This document shows, piece after piece, positions 1 to 8,144 of a stretch of DNA of 51,130 bases (positions are counted from its first letter, which is position 1; each line of letters begins with the position of its first letter). Source of the DNA: a virus; IMG/VR virus record IMGVR_UViG_3300047667_000920, positions 1 through 51,130 of that record, one strand, 5' to 3'. Both the position numbers and the translations under genes were made by a program. The notes under the pieces are model-generated. The model was not told the origin of the DNA and did not search any database. It saw nothing but the letters and a program-made list of their open reading frames with translations.

Positions 1-159
1 CACTTTAGCTTCTTCATTTTTCTTGGTATCACAACCACACATCTTAACTTCTTCGTTTGTAATTTTATCAGTCTTTTCTTTCTTAAATACAATAACAGAC
101 TCATCCAAGTCAATGCTATTATAAAACTCCAGCTGTTCTTCTTCTGTTTTAAAATTCAT
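1..159 (-). CDS. Hypothetical protein, N-terminal part only
   Basis: The gene starts at ATG 159 and runs off the left edge, leaving 53 codons. The visible part is charged, rich in Glu and Lys, with a CGC motif near the edge. A GGAG ribosome site lies inside the end of the upstream gene, whose stop is one base away, so the two are probably co-translated. It is the last visible gene of the leftward head-protein group after gp4. No family is recognised. Confidence 0.6.
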   Translation of the reverse strand, partial: MNFKTEEEQLEFYNSIDLDESVIVFKKEKTDKITNEEVKMCGCDTKKNEEAKV

Positions 160-160
160 A

Positions 161-649
161 TTAGGTATCTCCGCGTAATGTAGCGTTCATTCTGCTAAGA
201 CGCTTTGATTGCGTTTTGCGCTTTGTAAACTTCGTCTTTCTAACACGTGACCCTTTTTTCATTCTAGCAGACTTCTTACCGATACGGACACGCTTGGGGT
301 CTTTACGTATGCCACACTTATCGGGCGTTACAACCATTCTACCAGATTTTGGCCCACTTGTACACCTGTACTGTCTAACAAACTTATCACCGTATCTGCG
401 GAACTGTCTGTCTACGGTCTCTGCGAGTTGCATCAACTCACCATTATGTATAAACTCAGCTATCTCATTTAATATTGAATTAATGATCTTAACATCATCA
501 TCCGATAGGTCATTTTCTCTAAGTATTTTACGTAGTTCTTGTATGTCTTCAATTGAGGTCTCTATTTCATCAACTACAAACACCGCCTGTTCAGCAATTA
601 TCTGATTTTCCGTAATAACTGTCTCATTTAAAATCGAATCAATCTTCAT
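161..649 (-). CDS. Hypothetical head-region protein with basic C-terminus
   Basis: This 162-residue protein has an acidic, helical N-terminal half and a strongly basic C-terminal half (about residues 95-162) rich in Arg and Lys. Two cysteines flank a GPKSGRMVVTPDK segment, which looks like a conserved small motif. The basic tail could bind DNA or acidic scaffold; that is inference. The N-terminus, MKIDSILNE, resembles T4 capsid-targeting sequences that end in (L/I)xE and are cut by the prohead protease. An AGGT ribosome site precedes ATG 649, and the upstream gene ends five bases away. By position it may be a core or internal head protein. The family is not recognised. Confidence 0.7.
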   Translation of the reverse strand: MKIDSILNETVITENQIIAEQAVFVVDEIETSIEDIQELRKILRENDLSDDDVKIINSILNEIAEFIHNGELMQLAETVDRQFRRYGDKFVRQYRCTSGPKSGRMVVTPDKCGIRKDPKRVRIGKKSARMKKGSRVRKTKFTKRKTQSKRLSRMNATLRGDT

Positions 650-654
650 ATTGG

Positions 655-1971
655 TTACCTATTCCCGTTTTGATTGCCATCGGCTTGGTCATTAGCTGCA
701 GCATCCGCTGCTTCCTGATCCTTTGATAGTTCATCATTCTTTTTATTCATCGTAGCATTATATCGTTCTTGACTACGAGCGGCATTCATTTTTATTCTAA
801 GTTCACGCCCTGCCGCATTCTGTTGCTCTCGCTTAAACTTTATAGTAGCCTGATCGTCGGTAGGTTCTGCCCTATATTTTGTTGCGACTATTGACATTTG
901 CCTACGTAATGATGCCGTGGTATCTGCGCTATCCAACTCCAAAAGGGTTGATTTAAACATTGGCGAAAACCCTTCACCTAACCCCCTTTTCTTTTTATAG
1001 TTGAACTTTGCTAGGTTTGCCATTTCCTTTGAGCGTTTTTCTTTATCTTTTTCTGCTTCCATTTCTGCCTGTGCTGAGACCATCTCTTCTTGTGATTTCA
1101 TTTCATTCTTGGATGAACGTAGGGCCATCTCAGCCTGCTTAGCCCTAGCCTTCTCAGCCTCAGCTTCAGCCTGTGCAGTTTCCTTTTCATTCTGTGACTT
1201 AAGCATTCCAAGTACAGCTGTTAATAGGCTTTCTTTATCATTAGCCTCATCGAAGTCTGATCCAACTTCTTCGTCGCCCATACCTTCGTCATCACCCATG
1301 TCGCCCATACCTTCGTCATCACCCATGCCATCTTCATCGCCCATACCCTCGTCATCACCCATACCCTCGTCATCACCCATGTCGCCCATACCCTCGTCAT
1401 CACCCATACCCTCTGCTTCAGGTAGGCTATTACTTATATCGTCAGCATTGTATACTGCATCGGATGGGATTGTTGGGAATTGAACATCTACTATAGTAAA
1501 TTGGTCTTTTAGCTCGTATAGCAATTCAGCCAAAGTCTTATTTTCACCTTTGCCAGTTTTTTTATACTCCAACACATCAGCAAGAACCATAGCAACAGAG
1601 CTTTCGAAGTCTTCGGCCTGTTGAAGTGGGATAGTTACCAACATCATGTTGCCGGTATCATCCTGCACACCATATGTTATTATATCTTTATCGTCATTTT
1701 CACCTTGCTGTTGTATATTTTTTAATCGCGAAGTTGCATCATCCAATTGGTATGGAAACCCAGCAGTCTCATTTATCTTTGATACTGACCCTGTAAGGTG
1801 CGGTGGTACTGGTTTAAATTGACCACGGTTAGCCACCTTCGCGTGGAACTTGACCATAAAGTCTTTAAGGGACAGTCGGCTCTGCATACCACCCAGCCTA
1901 TTACTGGGAACCGTAGCAATAGAACCGGCTCCTGTTGATCCACCAGCTGCTGTTTCATTGACGTTTTTCAT
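655..1971 (-). CDS. Hypothetical virion-region protein with acidic MGDDEG repeats
   Basis: This is a 438-residue protein. ATG 1971 is preferred over an in-frame TTG four codons upstream, because AGGA lies six bases before the ATG. Residues about 1-185 look globular. Residues about 190-235 are repeats of the type MGDDEG/MGDMGDDEG, very acidic. They are followed by an Ala/Glu/Lys/Gln-rich segment (about 245-320) that should form a long helix or coiled coil, and a basic, Gln/Asn-rich tail. The composition suits a scaffold or prohead-core role, but no homology to T4 gp22, gp67 or gp68 is evident. A late promoter lies just upstream, and the gene probably leads a unit with the next two genes. Confidence 0.7.
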   Translation of the reverse strand: MKNVNETAAGGSTGAGSIATVPSNRLGGMQSRLSLKDFMVKFHAKVANRGQFKPVPPHLTGSVSKINETAGFPYQLDDATSRLKNIQQQGENDDKDIITYGVQDDTGNMMLVTIPLQQAEDFESSVAMVLADVLEYKKTGKGENKTLAELLYELKDQFTIVDVQFPTIPSDAVYNADDISNSLPEAEGMGDDEGMGDMGDDEGMGDDEGMGDEDGMGDDEGMGDMGDDEGMGDEEVGSDFDEANDKESLLTAVLGMLKSQNEKETAQAEAEAEKARAKQAEMALRSSKNEMKSQEEMVSAQAEMEAEKDKEKRSKEMANLAKFNYKKKRGLGEGFSPMFKSTLLELDSADTTASLRRQMSIVATKYRAEPTDDQATIKFKREQQNAAGRELRIKMNAARSQERYNATMNKKNDELSKDQEAADAAANDQADGNQNGNR

Positions 1972-1994
1972 GTTTATCCTCAAATCTTTAGTTA

Positions 1995-2002
1995 TATTTA
2001 TA
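1995..2002 (-). promoter_or_regulatory. T4-type late promoter box
   Basis: Exact TATAAATA on the minus strand, 24 bases before ATG 1971. It matches the gp55-dependent late consensus. Confidence 0.7.
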
Positions 2003-2023
2003 AGTATGATACTATGTTAGTTA

Positions 2024-2467
2024 TTAATTAAACTGTTCTTTTTCAGTTAAAACCCGGAAGGTGATGCCATGCTGCATGCACCACCCTCTGGCCGCTTCCC
2101 ATTTTAGTTGATTTTTCATATATGCTTGGTTCTCAAACATCTTTGTTTTAGGATTCTTAGACCTAGATGGCTTAGCCTGTTTAGCTGGTTTTATTTCGAT
2201 CAATTCCCTGCATGTTTTCCCATCACTATATCTGATAAACTCCATGTATAAATCAGGGTAGTACTTTGCTGGCCTAACCCCACCGTTTGCGGTTGGCATG
2301 CTATAGAGTATGACTATTTCCTCAGACGACCATTTAATTACATTTGGGTTGCCATCACAGAATAGAAATGCTTCCAGTTCCCACGATGACCGATAGAATA
2401 CCTTGTTAACATCCCCATCATACTTTTCAGGATTCCTAACGGTATAGTAATTTTGTTGCCAGCCCAT
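2024..2467 (-). CDS. 4: Head completion protein gp4-like (TnsA-like nuclease fold)
   Basis: This 147-residue protein resembles T4 gp4 (also called gp50/gp4), which acts late in head assembly, after DNA packaging, to make heads able to join tails. The N-terminus aligns with T4 gp4 without gaps through NPEKYDGDVNKVFYRSSWEL. It is followed by NPNVIKWSSEE and a YYPDLY...IEIKP segment typical of TnsA/restriction-like nuclease folds (acidic residue, then ExK). ATG 2467 is chosen because it puts the conserved NPEKY at the same position as in T4; a TTG five codons upstream would overlap the preceding gene. It lies directly after the tube-fold gene, whose stop is seven bases away, so translation is probably coupled. 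Confidence 0.85.
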   Translation of the reverse strand: MGWQQNYYTVRNPEKYDGDVNKVFYRSSWELEAFLFCDGNPNVIKWSSEEIVILYSMPTANGGVRPAKYYPDLYMEFIRYSDGKTCRELIEIKPAKQAKPSRSKNPKTKMFENQAYMKNQLKWEAARGWCMQHGITFRVLTEKEQFN

Positions 2468-2474
2468 TAAACTA

Positions 2475-3566
2475 TCATCCAATGAATACGTCTAGTACAG
2501 GTGGGAGATCAACTTCCGGTTTAAAGTCTGTTATTTTAGGTAGGAACTCGTTGAGCAGTGATGTAGGTGTAAAGAACGCGCCCACTGTCTGTAGCACTGA
2601 AATGTCAGGTATAGTATCCAACCGTTTGTATTTGCGTATTAATCGTTCAGCATCTCGCCAGCGAGACAGTGCATCATTAAGAGTATAATCCTTTTGTATA
2701 TTTTCTGGATCAACGTATGTGACTTTATTTCCTGCTGACTTTGGTGAGCTAATATATACGGAATCATACACAAACGTCATCATGAGTGTGCTAGCATCTG
2801 ATTGTGACATGTCTAACTCATCTAATGTCATATTAACCATTTTGGGGTTTATGTACTGGTATTCAACATATTGTATATTTGCCGTGTCATATGCACTAGC
2901 TCCCCCCGCATCAGAACCAAGGTCTTGAGAAGCAACAGCATCCCCGTCTAACCTGTTAACCATTTGACTAAAAAACCAATGGCGTATAGTTATATCTGAA
3001 ATTATACCAGACTCCTGACCACCCAGTAATGGGCCAAGGGAACCAGTACCACCCCTGACATTTGCACCATTTGCATCGGTTTGACCAAACCCAGTATTAA
3101 GTGCGCCGTCACTTTCAAGCCTCTCCCGTGTAGCCATTGTTTTGCTGACATTCGCAATTGGGCTTATACTTTTAATATACGTTTCAAATATATCATGCGC
3201 ATGGTTAGCGACATCATCAAACATAGTCACATTCATTGTACCATAATCTACTTTTGTTGCTACTTTAGATCTATAGTTATAAAAATTCACATCTTGATAT
3301 ACGACTGTTGGGTTTGGCCTAGATGCCTGTTTTACAGCAAATGTCATCGGGGTGCTCATACGAACATCACCGTTTGATTTAAGGTAGTCGGCTGCGTTGT
3401 TCCTAAAATTAAAGGATACTGTATAATTAAATTTAAGCTTTGGGCGTTTAGCGGTTGCTAAGTCATCTTGAACGAACCCAGCCACGTCACCATCCACTCC
3501 ATTGGGGAGGACATCTGCCCTTCTAGACAGGATAATATTCTTACCTTTATTTGTTGGTGTGGCCAT
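2475..3566 (-). CDS. Tail-tube-fold protein, gp54-like candidate
   Basis: A 363-residue protein whose central part (about residues 45-150) reads like the tail tube fold shared by T4 gp19, gp48 and gp54: a hydrophobic strand, a Pro-containing loop, then KVDYGTMNVTMFDD followed by a helix. It is about twice the length of gp19 and close in length to gp54 (320) and gp48 (364), so a tube initiator, cap or end protein is more likely than a second tube subunit. A second tube-fold candidate (46419-47165) fits gp48 better, leaving gp54 for this one by elimination. GGGAG lies six bases before ATG 3566. It has its own late promoter and follows a terminator. Confidence 0.5.
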   Translation of the reverse strand: MATPTNKGKNIILSRRADVLPNGVDGDVAGFVQDDLATAKRPKLKFNYTVSFNFRNNAADYLKSNGDVRMSTPMTFAVKQASRPNPTVVYQDVNFYNYRSKVATKVDYGTMNVTMFDDVANHAHDIFETYIKSISPIANVSKTMATRERLESDGALNTGFGQTDANGANVRGGTGSLGPLLGGQESGIISDITIRHWFFSQMVNRLDGDAVASQDLGSDAGGASAYDTANIQYVEYQYINPKMVNMTLDELDMSQSDASTLMMTFVYDSVYISSPKSAGNKVTYVDPENIQKDYTLNDALSRWRDAERLIRKYKRLDTIPDISVLQTVGAFFTPTSLLNEFLPKITDFKPEVDLPPVLDVFIG

Positions 3567-3587
3567 ATTTATCTCCCCATATAATAG

Positions 3588-3595
3588 TATTTATA
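3588..3595 (-). promoter_or_regulatory. T4-type late promoter box
   Basis: Exact TATAAATA on the minus strand, just after the T-run of the terminator behind the tail tube gene and 22 bases before ATG 3566. Confidence 0.7.
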
Positions 3596-3628
3596 AAAAA
3601 GGAAGGCTCGAATTACGAGCCTTCCTTT
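3595..3628 (-). terminator. Intrinsic terminator after the tail tube gene
   Basis: A perfect 13-base-pair hairpin (arms 3598-3610 and 3616-3628, loop AATTA) is followed on the minus strand by six T. It sits 28 bases past the stop of the tail tube gene and isolates that highly expressed gene from the next one. Confidence 0.9.
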
Positions 3629-3656
3629 ATACTTATTTTATACACCATACTATAGG

Positions 3657-4250
3657 TTATAAAATGAAACCAGCACCAGTAGAACCGGCACCACCAGTAG
3701 CCTTACCAGTGATCTTGTCTGGGTTGATGTTCTGACGGGCATGGTCAAATCGTAAAGTAATAGTAACTTTAAGAGTTTCTGATGCAGTGTAGTCCAAATC
3801 ATTGTAATCAATGTTCTGTATATACGTGCCTTCTAATACCCAAGTTTCAACGATATTCGTTCCACCATCCAAAAGATCCATCTTAACAGCGAACTTGTAG
3901 TCCTGACCAGATGCAGCTGAAGTCAATCTTGGTGCTGCGTTCAAGCCTATGATGTTCTGTTGAAGTTCAAGTTGCTCCTGCAATGCTGAAGTTACGCCAC
4001 CATTAAGGTCATCTTCAAACTGAATATCAAGAGTTTCAAATTCATGCTTACCAGCAATGTATACCTTTGAGTTATAACGATCAAGCACGATATCGGCAAA
4101 CTGTAGTTTTGGTCTACCGGCAGTTATAGCGTTCAATCGCAATGGCTCGCTATCACCCGCCATGTTTTGGAAGGTTATTGCCCATTTGTGCTTTAGACGC
4201 GGTTGAGCGATCCCACCACCGTCAACACCTAAATCTGTAATTAATGCCAT
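3657..4250 (-). CDS. 19: Tail tube protein gp19-like
   Basis: This 197-residue protein is the likely major subunit of the inner tail tube through which DNA passes. It reads like the gp19 family: an N-terminal strand with LKHKWAITF, a GRPKLQFADIVLDRYNSKVYIAGKHEFETLDIQFEDD core, then a helix and C-terminal strands around YNDLDYTASETLKVTITLRFD. T4 gp19 has 163 residues. ATG 4250 is chosen: GGAG lies nine bases upstream, and the alternative in-frame TTG five codons earlier overlaps that ribosome site. It has its own late promoter and a strong terminator, so it forms a one-gene unit, as expected for an abundant virion protein. Confidence 0.85.
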   Translation of the reverse strand: MALITDLGVDGGGIAQPRLKHKWAITFQNMAGDSEPLRLNAITAGRPKLQFADIVLDRYNSKVYIAGKHEFETLDIQFEDDLNGGVTSALQEQLELQQNIIGLNAAPRLTSAASGQDYKFAVKMDLLDGGTNIVETWVLEGTYIQNIDYNDLDYTASETLKVTITLRFDHARQNINPDKITGKATGGAGSTGAGFIL

Positions 4251-4281
4251 GTTGTATTTCTCCAATAAGAGTTTGTTTAAT

Positions 4282-4289
4282 TATTTATC
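4282..4289 (-). promoter_or_regulatory. T4-type late promoter box for tail tube
   Basis: GATAAATA on the minus strand, one base off TATAAATA, 32 bases before ATG 4250. Confidence 0.55.
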
Positions 4290-4330
4290 AGATGTGCACT
4301 TATTTTTTACATGTTTTGGGATGTATTGCA

Positions 4331-4338
4331 TATAAATA
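4331..4338 (+). promoter_or_regulatory. T4-type late promoter box
   Basis: Exact TATAAATA on the plus strand, 26 bases before ATG 4364. It is divergent from the tail tube promoter. Confidence 0.7.
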
Positions 4339-4363
4339 CATATACAATAAGGAGTTTTTTAAT

Positions 4364-5107
4364 ATGGGTAGTCTAAAAAGGTATATCGCAGAGTCTATTC
4401 TCAGTGAAAAGAATAACGTTGAGGCAAATGCTGACCTAATATATCAAAAAGTATTAGATGTTCTGGATCATGCCCACATTGATTTTAGTGACACTAAGAT
4501 TGAATTCCACATAGGTAGGATCATTAAAAATAGCGATATCGACATTGATATGGTTATCCGTAGTGGTGAATCCGATAGTGTTAGGCTTGGTAAAAATAAA
4601 CAAAAGGGTGATTATACTATAGTTGTTGATGTTACGTCTGACCTACCTCTTAGAAGTGAAATAGATGCATTCTTAGCTAAGGATAGGACTCGGGCACTAG
4701 CCATTAAAAGTATAATATCTAAGTACTTAAGTGACAAGTATTTGGAGAATGGTATTAATACTGTTCGTACAAAATATGAAGAGGATGCCAGCTACAATAA
4801 GGCATTTGAACATAAGTATGAGGCTATAATTTCAAAATTAAAAGATCTTATGGAAGAAGTCCAAGGTACTATAAGTGAGCTTAAAAGTGAAATGGATACT
4901 GAGGATACCGGTAAGCGTGAAACGTGCAAGCGTGCCATGAAGTCTGTAATTAAAGATTCTTTCGGTGATAACTTTAATGAATTTAAAAAGGTCGTTAATG
5001 GTATGATGACAGATGCGGGTGATCTTAGTAAAGAAAATAAAGAGAAGTTGTACAATAGGTTAGAAAGTTTTTATGATCAACGAATAAAACCTTTATTAGA
5101 GAAATAA
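4364..5107 (+). CDS. Hypothetical late protein with capsid-targeting-like N-terminus
   Basis: A 247-residue protein on the opposite strand to its neighbours. ATG 4364 is preceded by AAGGAG; codons further upstream in this frame lack a ribosome site. The N-terminus MGSLKRYIAE resembles the capsid-targeting signal of T4 internal proteins (MKTYQEFIAE), with an IxE prohead-protease site. The rest is charged and largely helical, with a possible coiled coil (about residues 155-190) and no membrane segment. No family is recognised. A late promoter and a terminator make it a complete one-gene cassette between tail tube and sheath, which suits an added cargo gene. Packaging and injection are inference from the N-terminus only. 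Confidence 0.75.
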   Translation: MGSLKRYIAESILSEKNNVEANADLIYQKVLDVLDHAHIDFSDTKIEFHIGRIIKNSDIDIDMVIRSGESDSVRLGKNKQKGDYTIVVDVTSDLPLRSEIDAFLAKDRTRALAIKSIISKYLSDKYLENGINTVRTKYEEDASYNKAFEHKYEAIISKLKDLMEEVQGTISELKSEMDTEDTGKRETCKRAMKSVIKDSFGDNFNEFKKVVNGMMTDAGDLSKENKEKLYNRLESFYDQRIKPLLEK

Positions 5108-5132
5108 AAAAAGGGGCCTAAGCCCCTTTTTT
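5106..5132. terminator. Bidirectional intrinsic terminator
   Basis: GGGGC-CTAA-GCCCC hairpin flanked by seven A on the left and six T on the right. It can end both the rightward gene stopping at 5107 and the leftward sheath gene stopping at 5149. Confidence 0.9.
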
Positions 5133-5148
5133 GTTTCCGCTATTTATC

Positions 5149-7275
5149 TTAGTTGATAATAGCATCAGTCCTTACAAGTCGTAAATCAACAAGTATAAAC
5201 TCAACAGCCTTCACTGGCTTGATCGCTATATCAACAATCAATTCACTACGATCAAGAACATCAGGTGTGTTGTTTCCATCGTCAACCTGCGTTGCAAAGT
5301 CATACAATGCCCTTCGGCTAAGTAGTGATCCCAAGTAACTATCTGTTGCTGCCTTAACGTTCTGGCGAGTAAGGTCATCGTTTGGCTCAAACAAGAAGTC
5401 GAATAAGCTATGACGTAATTCGCGTCGAATATGTGCAGTCAGTCTAGAAACGTTAACACGGTCAAGTGCTGAGTTTGCAGATTGTGTAGTATTTTGTGAC
5501 ATTAAGACAATACTTCTATTTCTGACGCGTGCAAAGTAGTTGATGTCTACTGCGAACAACGTATCTTGTGTTCCTTTGTCAACGTTATTAACTACGAAAG
5601 TAGTAGCTGTTCCAAGGTTTCCATAAACATACCCAATATCATTCAAGTGTGATGCCGTACCACGGGTTGGACCAGCTGGGCCATACCACAGTTCAGTATC
5701 TCGGTCACTTATTGCATAAGTTCGCAATGCAGACGATGCAGCTGAAGTCATAATATTTACACCATCAGTGTTGCTAGATAAGCCATGTGGATAGTAATAT
5801 GCAACCATGTTACTGAACACCTTGTTATCTTCCTGCCATTCAACTAGGCCATTTGGTCCAGTTGGTGCACGATTAAACGGTGTGTCTGCGATAACAAATA
5901 CTTCATTATCTAGGTCATTAGTAAGCCTAACCAACTCATCTGTTGTTTCCCAATAACCAGCACATATTGCTAGATTGTAGTCATATCGATCAGACCTAAA
6001 TAGGCTGTTTGGGTTATTGATTGCACCTTGCAGTTGAGTAACAATAGCTGCACGTCGTGCTGCATCATTTCCACCTAACGATGTTAGGTTTTTGAACTCA
6101 AGTGTGTTATCAAAATCTGCAGCACCGGCTAGTAGAACACCTTCACCTTCACTTGCAGTAAACTCTGTTGCGGAAACACTACCAGCACTCCAACCGTCAA
6201 CTATAGATGTAAGCCCATCGTATGTGTCAACAATAGACGTGAAATCATCAGTATATATGTCAAGGGGTGATGGTCCTACTCCGTCAACCGGGGTTTCGAA
6301 TGTGCTGAACAGGTTGGTGTTTGCGAACAATGCCGCAGTACCAGAGAACCCATCAGAGAGCACCTCAATTGAAGATGTTGCACCAGCTAGACCAGAGGTA
6401 ATTCGGATACAACCAGAGATTATCTCAACAACTGTGCCCGCGTCTCCAGTTACACCTTGAATATCAGCTTCAATTTCAGATATAAGTTCAACAAAGGTTT
6501 GTGCATCTTGTCCAGCGATTGAAACGTTGAATGTGTTGCTACCACCGTTGTCAACTACAGCTACTTCAAATCCATAAAGAGTTGTGTCGTTATTAAGTCC
6601 AGTTACGTCTAGGCCAGTGATGTTACCACCTGTATCATCGTAACAGATGTCTTGGTATCCAGCAATATCAGTAGTATGATCTTGTAGGAAATCCAATTCA
6701 AATTGTGAAGAACTAAATGAATATGAGTCAAATACCTGAACCATAGCTTCGTCAACCAGTGTTTTTAGTTCAACGTTGGTTACCGTCTGCTTATAGCCGG
6801 GAGATGCAGGCACTAATCCATTTGCACTATTATATTCTTCAATATAATTTGTGATCAATGTGTTAAGCGTGTCGCCAGCTTCACTAACCTTTGCTGTCCA
6901 CAGTGCCTTAACATTAGTGTAGGTATCATCTAAGTTTACGTTAGCACGAACAACATATGCAACATTGCCGATTTCTAGGAACTTGTTTAGTGCGTCAAGG
7001 CCATACTCGTTACGAGCATCACCATGGTGTGGTTGTCCAGCACTATCTACTAGGAAGTTTGGTGTTCCATATAATGCCAGTGATTGTGATAGACTAGTCA
7101 CAGTCCTAATTACATTATTTTCATATGTACCTAGTGCTGGGGTTACTCCATCTGGTTGTGCTTTTTCATCAGCCGTAGCTATGAAAATTATTGGTACAGT
7201 TGATTGACGGCCCGGAACATAAAAGGACTCGTCTATTACTGATACTGCCACTCCGGGGCTTACTAATTTTGCCAT
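5149..7275 (-). CDS. 18: Contractile tail sheath protein gp18-like
   Basis: A 708-residue sheath protein (T4 gp18 has 659). It opens with the family start MAKLVSPGVAVSVIDES, followed by a domain with AYVVRAN. The conserved C-terminal part contains the NDIGYVYGNL, RVNVSRLTAHIRRELRH and FEPNDDLTRQNVKAATDSYL segments that form the sheath core. Residues about 215-325 (coordinates about 6300-6630) look like an added surface domain with AQTFVELISEIE and a Gly/Ser-rich strand; a related segment occurs in the giant protein at 18022-27168. A strong GAGGAG site precedes ATG 7275, with a late promoter further upstream. The gene ends at a bidirectional terminator. Confidence 0.95.
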   Translation of the reverse strand: MAKLVSPGVAVSVIDESFYVPGRQSTVPIIFIATADEKAQPDGVTPALGTYENNVIRTVTSLSQSLALYGTPNFLVDSAGQPHHGDARNEYGLDALNKFLEIGNVAYVVRANVNLDDTYTNVKALWTAKVSEAGDTLNTLITNYIEEYNSANGLVPASPGYKQTVTNVELKTLVDEAMVQVFDSYSFSSSQFELDFLQDHTTDIAGYQDICYDDTGGNITGLDVTGLNNDTTLYGFEVAVVDNGGSNTFNVSIAGQDAQTFVELISEIEADIQGVTGDAGTVVEIISGCIRITSGLAGATSSIEVLSDGFSGTAALFANTNLFSTFETPVDGVGPSPLDIYTDDFTSIVDTYDGLTSIVDGWSAGSVSATEFTASEGEGVLLAGAADFDNTLEFKNLTSLGGNDAARRAAIVTQLQGAINNPNSLFRSDRYDYNLAICAGYWETTDELVRLTNDLDNEVFVIADTPFNRAPTGPNGLVEWQEDNKVFSNMVAYYYPHGLSSNTDGVNIMTSAASSALRTYAISDRDTELWYGPAGPTRGTASHLNDIGYVYGNLGTATTFVVNNVDKGTQDTLFAVDINYFARVRNRSIVLMSQNTTQSANSALDRVNVSRLTAHIRRELRHSLFDFLFEPNDDLTRQNVKAATDSYLGSLLSRRALYDFATQVDDGNNTPDVLDRSELIVDIAIKPVKAVEFILVDLRLVRTDAIIN

Positions 7276-7307
7276 GCTGATATCTCCTCATAAGTTATCG
7301 TTATTAC

Positions 7308-7315
7308 TATTTATG
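7308..7315 (-). promoter_or_regulatory. T4-type late promoter box for sheath
   Basis: CATAAATA on the minus strand, 33 bases before the sheath ATG. Confidence 0.6.
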
Positions 7316-7349
7316 ACGAGTGTAACTGTTTCTTGTAAAATTGATTATA

Positions 7350-8099
7350 TTATTGGGGTTTATCCCAATCTTCAGCAGAAATTATGAATGGGTCAATGCC
7401 ACCATAGTTTATACTAGCAAAATCATTGGATGCCGCAACACGCAATTGTATCTCTTTGATTATTTCATTACGCAAATTAACAGGCGATGATAGGTACATC
7501 ACATAACTAAACTGTATAGTGGATGATACTATTCTACTGTCTGTACCTGCTGGGTAATTCTCATCTAATGCTATACCCCGTAAGAATACATCTATAACAC
7601 TTTGTTGGTTGCCGTATGCATCGGATACCTGTATCTGCAGTGAGGGGTTAAACAATAATAATATCTGTTCAAGTAACTGAAAATGGTGGTCAGTGTTAGA
7701 TGTGTTTAGTGCCACTTCCATTTGTATTTCGTATGGGACTGGCTTAATCATAGAGTGTTGCTGTAAGTCGTCTGGTATGGACCCACCACGCTTTAACTTT
7801 ATCTCTTTACGTTCTTGGCTTTGCCCAGCAAGCCTATCGGTGGCTAGGTCAATCCCCGTTATTTGGGCACTCATAATTGGAAGCCTCAATAACTTATTCT
7901 GTGTTTGTTCTGAAAAGATATGGGATACTACTCTATCCCTACTACCATACACGATAGGTACGGCTATAAGGTTACTTGCAGAGTTAAAATCATTTTTACC
8001 TGTGGAGACTTTTAGTCCAGTGAATATCGCCATGAACTGGATGATATGCTTTCTGAATTGCTCGTTGTAGTAATAGTTGCCTAATGTTGGTGTGTCCAC
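7350..8099 (-). CDS. 15: Tail sheath stabiliser / tail completion protein gp15-like
   Basis: A 249-residue protein resembling T4 gp15 (272 residues), which caps the tail at the head-proximal end and stabilises the sheath. The shared pattern is YYYNEQFRKHIIQFMAIF near the start, VPIVYGSRDR, a PIMSAQITGI segment, PVPYEIQMEV, then a long helix and LLLFNPSLQIQV, and near the end the IDPFIISAEDWD motif that T4 gp15 has as IDPEDWD. The start is GTG 8099, with AGGAT eight bases upstream. It lies before the sheath gene, as in T4 (gp15 then gp18). No clear late box was found upstream, so it may be read from the fibre genes' promoter. Confidence 0.8.
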   Translation of the reverse strand: MDTPTLGNYYYNEQFRKHIIQFMAIFTGLKVSTGKNDFNSASNLIAVPIVYGSRDRVVSHIFSEQTQNKLLRLPIMSAQITGIDLATDRLAGQSQERKEIKLKRGGSIPDDLQQHSMIKPVPYEIQMEVALNTSNTDHHFQLLEQILLLFNPSLQIQVSDAYGNQQSVIDVFLRGIALDENYPAGTDSRIVSSTIQFSYVMYLSSPVNLRNEIIKEIQLRVAASNDFASINYGGIDPFIISAEDWDKPQ

Positions 8100-8144
8100 G
8101 TTATGATCCTCATCCTTTATATATTGCGTTCGTGCCTTAGCCGG

